NCBI GenBank assembly: GCA_037903475.1
Contig: JBAJFG010000487.1
Span: forward strand, 1,984,001 to 2,048,000
DNA: 64,000 bases
Reading direction: 5' to 3'
DNA from: Ancylostoma caninum
Taxonomy: Eukaryota; Nematoda; Chromadorea; Rhabditida; Ancylostomatidae
The notes under the pieces: generated by a model
What the model saw: only the letters and a program-made list of their open reading frames with translations
The model's database searches: none
What the model was told of the DNA's origin: nothing
Shown: one piece after another, positions 1 to 14,500 of the stretch
Layout of the letters: each line of letters starts with the position of its first letter
Position numbering within the stretch: the stretch's first letter is position 1
Translations under genes and position numbers: made by a program

Positions 1-3000
1 CATTTCATTACGTACATTGCGAGTAATACTGGAAAAAACAATGTTTTCCTTTCAACGTTCGTTTGAGTTGCTATTCCCTTGCAGGCAAATGGCGTATTTT
101 TATTTCTCTTTTTTACCTTATTGTCAGCCATCTTACTAATCTTGCGCGCTCACTCTCAAATATTACTTCATACCTCTTCAGAAAAATTTGTTTTCCGGTC
201 CCAAATTGGCCACCGGACCCCGTCGCTTCACTTAAAGTTCTTTTGCCGACTTTTCGCAACATTTTACGATTTTCCCACAAATTTTTACTTTTACTACAGG
301 TACCGCGTAAAAGGAGAAGAACGCTGTGAAAAGACTAAGTATAGGGGTTGGATTAGACTTAGGGATTGGCCCACTCCCCCTGCTAAACTATGTATTTTCT
401 ACTGCTCCGGTCGAGGCTTGAACCGGTTTTCAACTTACCCTCAAAAACCTACTACATATTCTGCGCGCACTCGAACTCATCGCACTACTGAAAGAACTAC
501 GAAAAGACTACCCTAAAGGAGGAGGTCGGAGAGAAGTGCCCTAAGGCACACTCGCTGCTACCAGTTAAGGACCATCCTTTGTAGGTTGTCCTTATTAGCG
601 AAATAGGAAAGTGCAGGCCTAGCCTCTCTGGGTACCCCGATACTCACAAATTATTCAAATGTATACGTGCGCGACTTCCTTTTCGACGGTTTTATCCTTA
701 ATGCATCACTGCTGACAATCGGACATCGAATAATAGCTCATACACCCAGAATATAGTACAGTCAAGCATAAATACAGCGAAGTTGTATGGGTAGTCAGCA
801 CTACAATGTGGAATAGACTAGGACGAGGGCTGGACGATTGGAAGGAGCACGGTCTCGCGACCGTCTCCGGCGGGGGCTCCTCTCCTCTCTTCACTGGTCC
901 GCCTCTCGGCTCGTACCAGCTGGTCCTCGCTGCCTCGTTCCTCCTTCTTTTGTAGGCTTTGGCTGTCGCTTATCGTTGGCGGATCTGAAAACAACTCAGA
1001 GAATCATGGGGAAGTCAATAAAAACGATATAATCAAGCATCATTTGTAGCTATCTGTGGATTATTTCCAGGCTGTCGAATCGTAGTCATAGCGATTTAGG
1101 ATCAGATTGAAAGCAATCCTATGGAACTGGGTGTAGTGCCACAAATGAAGTGGAATGGGTACGAGTAAGTGCATAAATCCTCGGTCCCTTTCATTTAGCG
1201 GAAATAGTTGCAGAGGTGTTCAAACACAAGTCAAGGATATGGCTGTCCTTTTCTGCTACATATTTCCCAGTTCATGCAACATTGACGAATGAGATAGGTG
1301 TTATGAAACTTAGAGTGTGGCTGTTAAATGTGGAGCACTCACTTTTGCCGCATACTCCAAAAATATACAAATAATATTGACTACCGCAACAGAGTTTGTG
1401 TGTTCACCAGACAAATTTCCGTGTCATTCTCAGGAAATGGCAGCAATTGTCGTTGTTTCTGTTGTTGTTGAGGCCATTAATCGCAGCACGATGAAGACGT
1501 CACCTAACAACATCAGAAGGAGTTCGAAAATGGCGACCAAAATCCATGGCATTTATCCAAGCTATGACCCATCTTGTAAGGTTAGTGATAGCTGGTAGCT
1601 GCTTTTTTTGCTTTCTTATTGAACATTCAGACCAAAAGATTTAACCATGCTTAACAACCAACCTGTAGATGTGCCGCAGCTTCTATTTTTCTGCATCCTC
1701 ATACCATACTCTCGTCAGTGCTGGAGACTATCAATTCTTCCACTCGCTAGCTAATGGAACAAATGCGCAATTAGAATGCTGAGATCTCTCGGAATGTTCC
1801 TTTTCGTGAATACTCCAGTGCTATAAAAGCTCAAGCAACCTTTTCTCTATTCGTGTTAGTTTTTTCTTTCTTCTTCTCCATCAGATACCCCTTAAAGCAG
1901 TGATTTAACTGCCTGTTAATCTCTGTAGCCTTTTTTATCTCCTTTAAAGGCACCGTACCACGTCGGCGCCATTTCTGAGATTTTGATATGAAAAAATCTC
2001 CACGCCCATAGCCATGGCAGGGAAAACACAGTGGGTGTATGTCCGCTCCCACTGCTCTTTGTCTACTCTGTTATCCTGCAATATTCACATATTAACGACT
2101 TCTACAATACATAGCAGAAAACGAAAACCACGCCGATATCTCCGCTACACTTAGGATCGAATAAAAACAGAATGTTTTCTTTACTTTAATTAACAATCTA
2201 AGGAACAATTTTAGTCTCAACTTGCACTGTCCTAGACTCAATAATGCAAACATGCGGCGATACCAGAACTCTTTCTGCTGTCGAGTTGCTATTTGAACAA
2301 GCTACCCGTTGTGCTAATGACCGCAGAAGACTCAAGCAAGTTCAAGAGACTTCTGCTGAGCATCGACTAGCTCACGGTATCAGACCTTCAAGACGTAGTT
2401 TAACTATGTAAGATTTTGATTGTTTTTTGCTGAAGCATGCAGCATTCATGACCGATCTTCTGGCAACACTATATACGCCTTCTACACTTCGTTGGTGTTG
2501 GTTTTTTGTTCCTCTCAATTGGAAGTAATGGGCCTACCTTAGTTTTTCACTTCTTTTAGTATCGTTATTTAATCTTTTCCCTACTTGGAACGTTGGGTCT
2601 GGACCGGAATATTCCTTACGGTGTCGTTAAAGGGGGATGGTACGTAATGATCGATTCGCTGACTAGGTTTTCGGCTTCACCTAGGGAGCAGAGCCGGCGA
2701 GCATCCACCTGAGTTTACGCCTGAGGTTCGTACCAGATCAAAGAGGTGCCTTAGCACCCGCCCCAGAATGGGTCATCTAGCTGCGTTCTTGGGTCGTGAT
2801 TATCTCTAGGGTCTAGCTCCCTTTTAGTCATTTATACCCCGTGCCAGCTAAGCGGCATCACAGGATCTACCTTTCTATCGATATCGGATTACCGCAGCTC
2901 CTGATAGACGACCAGTAGCTGATCATCAGCTACTACGGTCAGGTTTCTGGGGACAGTCTTATATTGCCGGTACAGGATCCTTCCGCTCATAAGCCGCATT

Positions 3001-3740
3001 TCTTACTAGCGTACTCGTATAGGTTTTCTCTGTGAGATAGGTTTCTAACTGTCGGAAAAAAATGTTCGTAATCCAATTGGGAAGCTAAGGTGAGGGCCAT
3101 CTCGGTGTTTCCTACTTATGAGCCAAAAATGCTGTCACTCCTACTTATTTTATTATGTTGCTAATCTCGCTCTACCTGTAGTGTTACATCATGTTTTTTT
3201 TTGTTCGTTTTTCTTATACTGACCCATGCTCTTTGCACTGTATTCGGTAGCACACCCTCGTGATGTATTAAATGAATAAATAAATTAATTAATTTAAACA
3301 TTCAGATATTGAAGCTCACCTTTTCTCTCAGCCAACGCTACTTTCGTCTGTAGTGTTGGACCATTCTAATTTTCCATTTACTCGAAATCAAATATTTTTG
3401 CTTTCGAATATCGAGTATTTCGAATAAATGGAAAATTCGAATTTTGCAACATTAGAGACCAATGTAGTAGTGTAGGAGAGAGAAGAAGAGCTCTATGGCT
3501 TCCTCATTGTCGAGTACCAAGATGTTTAAATTGTTTCCTAAATTGTTAATTAAAGAAGCAAAATTACTAGTTTATTATTACATTATATGTCATCGAGGCA
3601 TTGGTTGGCACTTACATCACCCGATTTTTTTGGATAGTCGCCAATATTCTCATGATTCTTAGAGTTTACTCTGAATTCCTAATATTCCACTGCTACAACA
3701 TTTCCCTCATACTTATGAAATGTCCTCTTTGACTCTTCAG
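1..3740. other. Region without a recognisable gene
   Basis: Short open frames occur on both strands but none shows a known motif, a splice pattern that extends it, or a signal sequence. Two local structures are visible: an AT-rich imperfect palindrome around 3362-3440 (TTTTCCATTTACTCGAA on one side, TTCGAATAAATGGAAAA on the other), which looks like a small foldback element, and ordinary AT-rich filler. I see nothing else that I can support. Confidence 0.5.
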
Positions 3741-5502
3741 ATGTACGTCGCATATCTCAATGTAATTCTTCTTGTGCTATTCGTTTACGGCCATACACTC
3801 GGTAGGTATTTGACTCGGCTCAGAAAAGATCAAGGTTTTTCAGGAAAAAAAGTAATTAACGGTCAACACTTCAGCAGATTTTGTATTAAGTGCACGAAAC
3901 GAAAACTTAGAAGCAGCACCCACGAAAATCTTTGTCACTCAGGTTTTAGAGCGATCTTGGGTTTCTGACTATGTGGAGCATCAATAATGTGGTCAATTTC
4001 GTCAGAACTCATGTTGGAATGGTTTTTGGATACTACCAATTTGCTGCATTATAGCAATTCGGCCGAGTAACGCTGGTGGAGTAGATCAAGGAAGTCGATG
4101 ACGTTGCCTTTATTGTCAACGAATTTCTTGGCGCAACTAGACAATTGACTAATTTTCCAGCTTTCATGGAGGAGAAAAAGCCCAAACAAAAGAGAAATAG
4201 AATGTTCACCGCAGAGACATGCCTTGAGAAAAGAAACAAAACTCATGATTAAGTGTAAAGGGTTAACGAACAGAAATTTACATCATAATGGAAAATTTCT
4301 GAGAAAAAATAAGCGATCGTACGGTCTAACAGCAATTGAAAGAGCGTCGGTGGGAGAATCAGATCATCACAATGTAAAACTTCTGGAAATGAGCATGGAA
4401 AACAAACTTCTTAGGAAAACCGAGTGACTGCGGCAGAAATCAGCTGATTCGGGTCGCGCCACATCTCACCCCGCGGATACCCGGATACCAAGTCTAACTA
4501 GTTAAATCTTGGGAACGCTGATGCCTTCGGCGGTGCAACTTGCGTAGAATTACTGGGACTATGGTCCAGACTCCAAAACATTCGAAATTCTGGACATGAA
4601 GGTTATCGTGGGTGCTGCCTTTAAATCTAAATAGACATCTTCAAATTAGTCTGAAATTACCATCGCTATAAAACTTCGTACTCTAATTTAGACTGCTGGA
4701 ACTATCCGGCGATTGAGACCAAAGAAGACTACGACCAGTTCGTCTCGGATTGCCACGGTGCAAAATATCTTGGCTTCGAGAACGACTACCCATGGATCTT
4801 CAACGCATCGATGGTGAACGAGAAGCAATTCAATAAGTTGTTCAGGAACATACATCGACTGCGCATGAGCATTTTCATCCAGAATACTAACTACAGAAAG
4901 CCTCGTCTCAGGACACTGAGAAAGCTCCATGTCCGAAGTAAGTTGGTTGCTGGATTTGAAAACTGCTATTGCGTGAAATCCTGGCTCAGGACATGTCAGA
5001 TCCAAGATAAGCGCATTGGCGCCGTTTCGCAACGCGACACTGCGTCGCGGTTGCGAGGCAGCGCCAACGAAGTGTGTAGCTACGAGTGAACAAGAATTTT
5101 CACTAGTATAAGCCATGTTGTCGTTACTAGTCAGCCTCAGAGTGTGTGTCAATTCCAGAAGGGGTACCATCCTTTCGCATTGAAAACAACCCGAAGCTAG
5201 AAGTACTGGAAGCGCCGCTCAGACAAATAAATGTCAGGCCCATTGGTGCCAGTATCGTGCTGTACTACTACGCAAATGGCCGCGGTCGTGACAGGCACGC
5301 CAACGACGCTGATACATACGCTCAATTGAAGACTCTCTGTAACGACAAAGCAACCTGCCACTATGCAAAAGACACAGGTACGAGTTTCGGGGATGCTTCG
5401 AGGATTGATCCACGATTACTGCGACGTGCAAATTATCGGTGTCTCACTGCTCTCCAAATCCACCAGTGGAGCTAATAATGTTTTTTATTGGTACTCTGAC
5501 TC

Positions 5503-5568
<66 letters not shown>

Positions 5569-8500
5569 AGGAATATCAGTAAAGAAGAAGGCGTTAAGAT
5601 GTGCTGCCGCACCGCACCAGTGCTGCGTTGCGGCGTTGCTGCGTCTGCTGTGCAATAACGATTGCCTTTCACTTTATTTGTCTGAATGTCTTCAATGACT
5701 GCAAGTCCACGGTGAAATATTTCTTTGTCTCATCACCGTTTCTCTCAGAATCTCGAAGAAATCGTAATTTCTCATTTCTGGACTCCCATAATCTTAATTT
5801 CTTTTTCGTCTTGTTGGGGAACTCTTTGTAGATAGTGAGGGTGCGCTCCAGAATAGGTTAGATTCAGTCTTCACTTGAGGTGCTTTTAACCTCTTCAAGT
5901 GTACTTTCTTGGCATTGGCAAAAGGGACATACGTTGGCATACAGTAAACGTGAGTGAGGGTGCGTTTTGCATGGCCTCAAGAAGCACGCCGCGCAACCGC
6001 GTCGCGATGGTGGGTAATAGATATTGCCTGCCGCCTTATTGCGATTTCTGTACGTTTTCTGTCCAGTTTGATAATTTTTAGCCATTTTTTCGTGTTTCAT
6101 CGCACTTCCGATTCCTCTTTCGTGCTTCTCCCTTTTAGATGTTGCTGTTCCCTCTCTTTGGTGTAAACTCTATTTTTGAGCGTAAAGCGTTCGCATCAGC
6201 ACCTAAAAGGAAGAAACGTAGGACAAGCGGACATAAGAGGTATGATGGAGGCTCGTGCATATACTTAGAAACGCAAAGACAGTTGAAATCCTATCAAACC
6301 GAGACGAAAAACAACATTACGGCAGCAAGCGAGGTCGATTTCTGGCACGCGCGGCGCGGTCGTGCCGTGCGCTTCTCGAGACCGCAAAAAACGCCAATTT
6401 TCTCACGCTTCACGACGAAATTAAAACACTGTCCATATTTTTTTGCGGTGAGATTTTCACCGGTTTAAATGTTGTTTAAACGTGAGCAAAGGAAGACTTT
6501 TAGCTAGTATGGAGCATTATACCTGAAATGGGCGACGCCGTCGAGCACTGTGATTGGCCAGTTGAATGAATTGACTAATCGCAGAGCTAGACTGCCCCAC
6601 CCCTTTCAGGTATAATATTCTACACGCCTTTTAATCGGAGCTTTTCAGAGTGCAGCAGGATCGAGGATCCAATCAAGCACAAACTCGTGAGCGAGTTCGT
6701 GCACAAGTGCGGTGGCCAAAAAGTTATCAAAGCAATACCAGGAGTGAAGCTAGAGCTGGATCTGGCCTCATTCAATACAGAACAGATGTATCAGCTGTTC
6801 AGGAACGCTGAACAGATTTTCGCGTGTATCACCTCCATCAGCACCTACCACAAGAATGTGATGTTCCCCAGACTGAAGCACATTGAGGCCTGCGAGGGAG
6901 GTGAGCGCTTTAGCTACGTATCTACAGCAGATTAAAGATTGTCGAGCGGAATAGAGGAGGTCTACATGGGGTTCTGTGGCTGGGCTGGTGACTATCCATA
7001 TTATTAGGTTACTAGACGGCATACCCGGCTTCGCTCGGGTGTTTTACTACCCCGGCAATTTCACACCAATGAGGACAATTGCTAGTGCCGACAAATTCAT
7101 TGCGGATGCCTATAATTTTGGTGGCAAACTTAGAAGCAGGCTCATGTAACCCTCTTCCACCGACCCGTAAGCGAAAAGTCAGTAATGTTACTTCAGTGTC
7201 AAATTCATAGAAAGCAGTTGCCATATTCGCACTTAGGGTTTAGCGTTTTCGATTGATCCAGTGAACATATTCCTACCCCGTCCCTTTCCAAAAGCGGAGA
7301 AAGAGCAAAAGAATTACTGAGTCGATATATCCATGGAGAATAGTTGTCATATTCGTGTACGGCGCAATGGAAAATCCCAGTAGACACATCTTCACCGGCC
7401 CGTGGACGAAAATGGCGAAAAATCATACAAATAATTCGATATTCTGCACAAAATGATTATCATATTCGTGTTTAGCGTATTGGGGAACCCCAGTAACCAT
7501 GTCCTCACCACCCCTGGCCGAAAATAGCAAGAAATCAGAAAATCGATAAGTCGATAATTCGTGCAAAGCGGTTATCATATTCGTGTTCAGCGCACTGACA
7601 AACCCCAGTAGAGCTGACCCTACTGACTCTCGTGCAGAAATATCGAAAAATCAATAAAATCGATAAATCGATATTTCGTGCAAAACGGTTATCATATTCG
7701 TGTTCAGCGCACTGACAAACCCCAGTAGAGCTGTCCCTACTGACTCTCGCGCAGAAATATCGAAAAATCAATAAAATCGATAAATCGATATTTCGTGCAA
7801 AACGGTTATCATATTCGTGTTCAGCGCACTGACAAACCCCAGTAGAGCTGACCCTACTGACTCTCGTGCAGAAATATCGAAAAATCAATAAAATCGATAA
7901 ATCGATATTTCGTGCAAAACGGTTATCATATTCGTGTTCAGCGCATTGAGAAACCCCATTAGACATGTCCTCGGCGCCCCCGGGCAAAAGTAGCGAAAAA
8001 TCAATAAAATCGATAAATCGATATTTCGTGCAAAACGGTTATCATATTCGTGTTCAGCGCATTGAGAAACCCCATTAGACATGTCCTCGGCGCCCCCGGG
8101 CAAAAGTGGCGAAAAATCAATAAAATCGATAAATCAATCGATAATGCCTGGCACGAAGTAGCCTAAAACCTCCGCCGGCCCATGAGGAATGAGCATGCAA
8201 AGTTTGGTCCCGATCGGTTCACCCTGCGCGATTTCTATAAGGAACATACATACATACATACACACACACACACTCACAGACATTCTACTTTATATATAGA
8301 GATTGGGAAAGTTCTCGCGGTTCTTGAAACATTACGTTTTAAAAATAGGAAAACACATCAAGAAATGAATAAATTACCATCGCGTACTGCCACACTTCGC
8401 CCATTTTTGGAAACCCTTTCGATGCCCTCGCCTTAGAACTGTTCTGGCATTGAGTCGGAAAAGTAGCCGAACCAGCGATCCAAGTCATCTCGATATGGAA

Positions 8501-11500
8501 CGCTCTACTTTGCATGGCGTTAGAGGGGGACAGGTGGGTGGGACAGGCGCTAGAGGGTGGCTGTCTTTTAACGCAAGGGAAAGGGCTGTGCGTTGGGTAA
8601 GTCAGCACTTTTCATCCAATGCCGGGTAGCTTCTGGCGAGTCACACTTCCAATATGTGGACGAGCATCGTCGTGCAGAAATCGGATCTTGCCGTGATTCG
8701 GACTCTTTTCCGCAATTTTTGCGGCAAATCTATCCGGATGCTGATAGCACAGGTCCAGCGTGAGGGCAATGTGTGTCGCGTGGCAGTAGCGCATAGTGGA
8801 TGATGCCTTTCAATATGTTGACGAGCATCGTCGTGCAGAAACAGTGACCACAACCTTCAGAGGGTGATCACCTGTTTTCGGTGACAACAAACAGTGACTA
8901 CAACCTTCACAGGGTGATCACCTGTCTTCGGCTGCGTCTTAGGCCGCTCGTCCTTGTCAACTCAGTGTCGATGGTGCTTGGTGTTGACGTACAGACACCT
9001 CTTCTCATCTCCTGCAAAGGTAGACTTCAGCTATTTTCCAATGCTTCTGTACGAGGGCAATTCAGTAGCCACCTCTCCACGTCGCTGGAGAACGCACCCG
9101 GTGAGATCATGGACACTTACTGTGATAATTTTTATACCTTGCCCAAATGGTGCAGGTGATCGGCGATGGTGGTATTGCGAACATCCAAGACTTGTGTCCT
9201 TTCACACATGGTTTGCCTTGAATCTGAATCTATCATCTGCTGTAATCGTCCATTGTCGACTCCGGATGCGCGTCTCGATCGTGCGGAAACACTGAAGTTG
9301 AAGACTCTAGCACGAAGGCGCCTGGACCAAACCTGTGCAGTGCATTCGGCAACTGTACCGTCCCTCAAATAGAGCGTTAGTACGGCGAGTGGATGCGGTT
9401 GCTGATTCACCAGATTTGAAGCTGTATACTAAAACGCCGCAAATGTACTGTTTTGAAAAATCCGTCTTCCTGGTAGGGGTTGTGCAGGAAAGTGAATGAT
9501 AATAATAAACTCGCACATACCTGACTTCCTTATATGTATATACAAAGAACAGGTTGCTTCAAGGCAGCGTGGGGTTAAAATAGAACACTTTTGAAAACCG
9601 CGAGAACTTTCCTGACAACCTGATAGTATTTTTCGGAAATTTTTTAAAATTATTTTCCTCAAATTAGATATTATATTTTCACAATGAGTTTGTCTTTGGA
9701 ATCTCTGTCTTCGAGATCTTTTTTTGGAACCTCGCTTTTCCCCCAGCAGTCTTTGTGAAAGTCGATTAATTGCGAAAAACGTAGATTGCAGCGTGACAAG
9801 CGCTTGGTCTGGAGAATTCTCCTAGATGAACAACGTTGAAAAGTGAAAAAGTGAAAAGCTGCATGAGAGCGTACATTTACAGGCGCTTTTAAGTTAAGGA
9901 AACGAAAATTTTCGTGGATCAGAACATGGTGCTGAGAGACTTATTGTTATACACTAGCATGCTGTTGTCCCGAAGTCTCATTCGATATCGACTCTGTTTT
10001 CAGCACAGGTTGAGAACTTCGTCCAAGATTTTATTGATGAGCTTTCGGCGCTTAGCGCCTTCTTCAGATCTTAACAAAATCATACAATATATGCATTACA
10101 ATATGGCAATGGGGTGGCCGTTTTTCACCCAACGAACTCGCCGGCAAAGAGGGAGTAATGAATTCGCTCCGGAACCACAGTGGGTATTTAAGGGTCGTGA
10201 TACTGTAATCGGTCCTTCGTCGAATTATCACCGTTCTTCTTGCTTTCTCACAATCGATCAAGCAATAAGTCTTAAAGCCTCCACAAGCTCCTCCTTGTTG
10301 TTGATCTCCGGTTTCCATCGCCTTATTTCTTTTGCCTCTAAGATCTTCCTTTCTAGAGGTTTTTCGAGGTGGCGATGCAACACTTTAACCTCAAAATCTG
10401 AAGCAGACTCTCTCACGTGCATCGCCGTGCGATGTTTTGAGAAACCGTTGTGGGGGTATGATTGTGGGTGCGCTAGTGCTCGTCGATGCTCATCTAATCT
10501 TTTCTTCAGTGGCCTTTCCGATTCTCCTACGTATCGCTGGCCACAACTAGTGCATGTGATGAGGTAATAAAACCTCTCAATAAAATCTTGAACGAAGTTC
10601 TCAACCTGTGCTGAAAACAGAGTCGATATTGTTATACAATTCAATTTACAGGCGAACACTCGCTCCAGTTCGTGAACAACCCGTTCCTGAGCAGGCTGGT
10701 CCTACCATGCACCTTCGGCTCGGACAAAAGCTTCCGCATACGAGGGAATCGCGTGCTGAGCAGCACAAATCTCAGAAGTCTAGTGAAAGTTTGTCGCGAA
10801 TGTGATATACAGGACCCAAGAGGTTAGCGAATCCGACCTAACGTACCAACATCCATCCTGAGATGAGCAATACCTTATTTTGCAGAGGAACCTGTGGAAT
10901 CGTCACTCGACTTACATGCATGTACGCGTCTTCTGAACTCAGACTTTAACCAAACCGGAGAAAAATCTCTTTTTTTGTGTTGTTTTCAGTGTGCGAATAC
11001 TATCCGATCCCGAAAAAAGAGGCTGACTACCGCTACCTTGTGTACAAATGTGCTGGTGTTAAGAGAATTTTTTTCGAAGAAACAAAAGAAGCGTTCGTCT
11101 TCGACGCATCCATGCTGAAGCAGCGATTGTTCGAGGAGCTGTTCAAGACTGTCGAGCAGATCAACTTCTGCATCCGCGTTGTCGGAACCGACTACACCCG
11201 CTTGGCTTTGCCCAACCTGAGACTCATCCGCCTCCTCAGTGAGCATTTAGAGAACTATTATAATATGCTGCTGACCCGAAGTCTCGTTTGATAACGACTC
11301 TGTTTCCAGCACTGGTTGAGAACTTCGTCTAAAGTTTTATTTGATGGGCTCTCGGCACTTATCGCCTTCTTCAGATCTTAACAAAATCGTACAATATATG
11401 CATTACAATATGACAAAGTGGTGGCTGTGTTTTACCTACTCAGCTACCCTGCAAAGAGGGAACAGCGAAATCGCCTCGGGACCGCAGTGGGTATTCAAGG

Positions 11501-14500
11501 GTCGTGATACTGTAATCCATCTTTCGTCGAATTATGACCGCAATTATCACCCGCTTGGCGCACCGACCACGAAAACATTGTTGATACTTATGGCGCCCGT
11601 TTTGAATTTTGAAAGAGCTGAAATTTTCAATACGCTGTAAGTGACTTATAACCAGTCTGAAAATTGGATTTGCAGTGAGTGGTTGGGGAGCTTAAGTGAA
11701 CCTCAACTCGAGAAGACGTGAGCATTTGAAAACAACTTTGGAAATGGTGGATTTTTTTCATGCGGCGGAATTGTGAAACATAGCTGGACGTGGTTGATGC
11801 CTTAGATTTACATGGGGGTTGCCCAAAAATCTGACGCACGAGTATAAGCGCCAAATTCAAATTTATCTATAAAACATGACAACGCTTACGGCGCTCCTCT
11901 TTCAAAAATCTGGCTCACGCGCATAAGCGCCAAATTTGAATCCATATGTGAAACATGACAACATTTTGTTCTTTGGAGCGTGTTTTACTACGGCCATCGT
12001 AATCTTTGGACGTTTATATCTAGCGATAGAGCTAAAATCGAGGTCTCAAACTTGAGATGCAGGCTACACATATGGTTTGAACTTCAGAGAGCAAAAAACC
12101 TGGGTGGGCAAAATTCTGACCGAACCTTGCTTTAACTTATCGACCCTGATATATTATAGATTTTTCGATAGGTCTTATCGATTTTTCGGTTCGGCACCAA
12201 GCAACAGTCTACATCCGAGAGCTTACAGGGATTATCCACCATCTTTACTCTGAATGTAGCAACTACTTAGCACGATCTATTGATTCATTGATTTTATCGA
12301 TTTTTGCGGGTTTTGCTCTGAGGATCACGGAGGTATTCTCGCCAGAGGCTAGAAGGTAACAAAGGGGATGTGACAACGAAGCTACACTACCCATCAATAC
12401 CTGAACCCAAGCACATCTCCTTGAAATTTCGTGAAATCTGCACGAACAGCTTCACACGAATGCTTTTCAGAGCCTGGTTGTGGGTTGGACGTTCAGGACA
12501 ACCCGCACATGAAAAATCTCATAGCGCATTACGTGGTGGGGAACAGTATGAAGCGTGTAAAAGTGGAAGCCACGCTCAAGAACAACGCAGTCATCACCCC
12601 CAGTTTCATGGCACGATGGCGACTTCGGTTCTGCAAATATCTCAAATGCGACATTGCAGCCTATATTGGTGAGGATTTTGAAACATTATTCTCTAATACT
12701 TGGCCTATACATGCTTTGGGATAGCAAAGTTTCGGTTTTCTGAAGTTGCCGTGGAAGGCTTCGTAATCTGTACTTTGTTGTTTTGCTGTTTCCCTGGTTA
12801 CTGTGGAGATGCCCAATGTCAGAACTTGTCTGTGGAGAGCTCATGGTAGTTGGGGGCGCAAGAAGTCAAAACAGCACTCCCCTCATGCCTGGTCATCGAC
12901 CGTGGACTAACTTAAAGCTCAGCGCGGGCTATTAGAGGAGCTACCGTGCACGGTTTGAGAGTTATTAAGCGCGGGGAGTTTACAGGTGTTTTCTGCAGTT
13001 GACTGCAGTCACGGGGGGGGGGAAGAATCGTGGGAAATTGGCGAATTCGTGTGGATATATGAGGCTTTCGGCGCTAATATCTGGAGGGCAATCTATGATT
13101 CATTGAAGATCTTCAATGAAACATAAACTAGGAACGAACACAGATTAGCGAATTTTCCTATGTGAATCAGCGCCCCAGCATGCTTCATTGACATTATCCA
13201 GGGTAAATATGGTGCCGCCCGTGTTAACTATGGGTAAATTTTATGAGTGTTAACACGTTTACTCTAGATAATATGAATGATTCATGCGGCCCCGGTGTCA
13301 TTCAGATTACCCAGAGTAGACGTACCCACCAAATTTACTTACTCTCTTGTTAATCTGCATGATGCATTGGGCTTCAGGGCCACAATGAGATTACTCAGGG
13401 TAAATGTGTGAGGCCCGCCCCTCCACCAAATTTACCTACATGCACTGGGTAACCTGGGTGATGTATGCGACGGCGTCGTTGAGATTACCTAGGGTAATTG
13501 TGTAAACCCCGCTCCTCCACCACATTTACTTACTCTGGGTAATTTGAATGATGCATGCGGCCCCAGGGCGTCATTGAGATTACCCACGGTATATGTGTAA
13601 GCCCCGCCCCTCCCCAGGTTTACCCTCTACTGCATAGTTCTTCACGTTATTATTATGAGGCTTTGTGTTCTCTAGGACGAGCAATCGCCAGTAACGTAAA
13701 GCCAATCTTCCTACTGTTGTTTCAGACTGCTCCAGCCTGGAAGACATTGGAGCGAAGGAAATAGCGAAGGCGTGCAAAGGCAGAAAACTGATCAGACCGG
13801 CACCCGGTGTGGAGCTCCAGCTGAACGCCGGCGACCTGAGCTTCGACGAGTTCAACGACCTGTTCGAAAATATGGAGGAAGCGCACATGTGTCTGAAAGC
13901 GCACAACACCAAGCATGAAGAACTGAGCTTCCCCGAGCTCAGAAAACTTGTTCCGTGCGGTGAAGGTAAGTTGTTTGAAGCATCGTGAAGCTCATCGATG
14001 ACGGCTCGACAAGGATGAGTCGAATTTCGGATTCATCTCTGGGAATTTGGTGGATTTTGGCCAAGTTTTGACCCAACAATAGGAAAAGCCTGTCATTTTT
14101 GGCTCTTAGAAATATTCCATATCCCAAGCTTTCTCCGGTTTTCCTATTCTTGATTTTAATTTTGGTGTTGCAGTTTCATGCATCATTAGGGCTACCCAGG
14201 GTAAACGCGTTGGCGCCCGTGTCAACGATGGGTAAATTTGTGGTGTGTGAGTGCGTTACCCTGGGTAATTTCAATGATGCATGCGGGTCCCGTTGATGTC
14301 TGAACTGCGAGTTTTGTCTTAAAAAGCAACACACTCACTGATTTTGTGCTAATGGCCTCAGAATTTGGCGTTTGGTTCGTCGTGGGGAAAATAGGGGCGG
14401 AGCCACTGCTGCGTGATTGGTGCGTTCTCGCGCTTTGTCTCACCTTTTTTAAGCACTCCATTCGAGTCTAGCATTTAGAGCGTTCAACAGGAACATAGTG

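Noticed and set aside
63..516. Two overlapping plus-strand frames near the window start
   Set aside because: Low-complexity Phe/Leu-rich translation of AT-rich DNA, no start context or downstream exon, no known motif.
7535..8103. Long repetitive open frames (SSTGVCQCAEHEYDNRFARN-type repeats) on the minus strand
   Set aside because: They are translations of the 117-bp satellite, whose length is a multiple of three; no start context, splice sites or non-repeat sequence supports a protein.
7200..8150. CRISPR-like array
   Set aside because: Direct repeats are about 117 bp with no distinct spacers, in a eukaryotic genome; this is a tandem satellite.
10258..10659. A host GIY-YIG nuclease gene
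   Set aside because: The CxxC-containing GIY-YIG domain, terminal inverted repeat and second 3' fragment show it is a Penelope-like element remnant in an intron.
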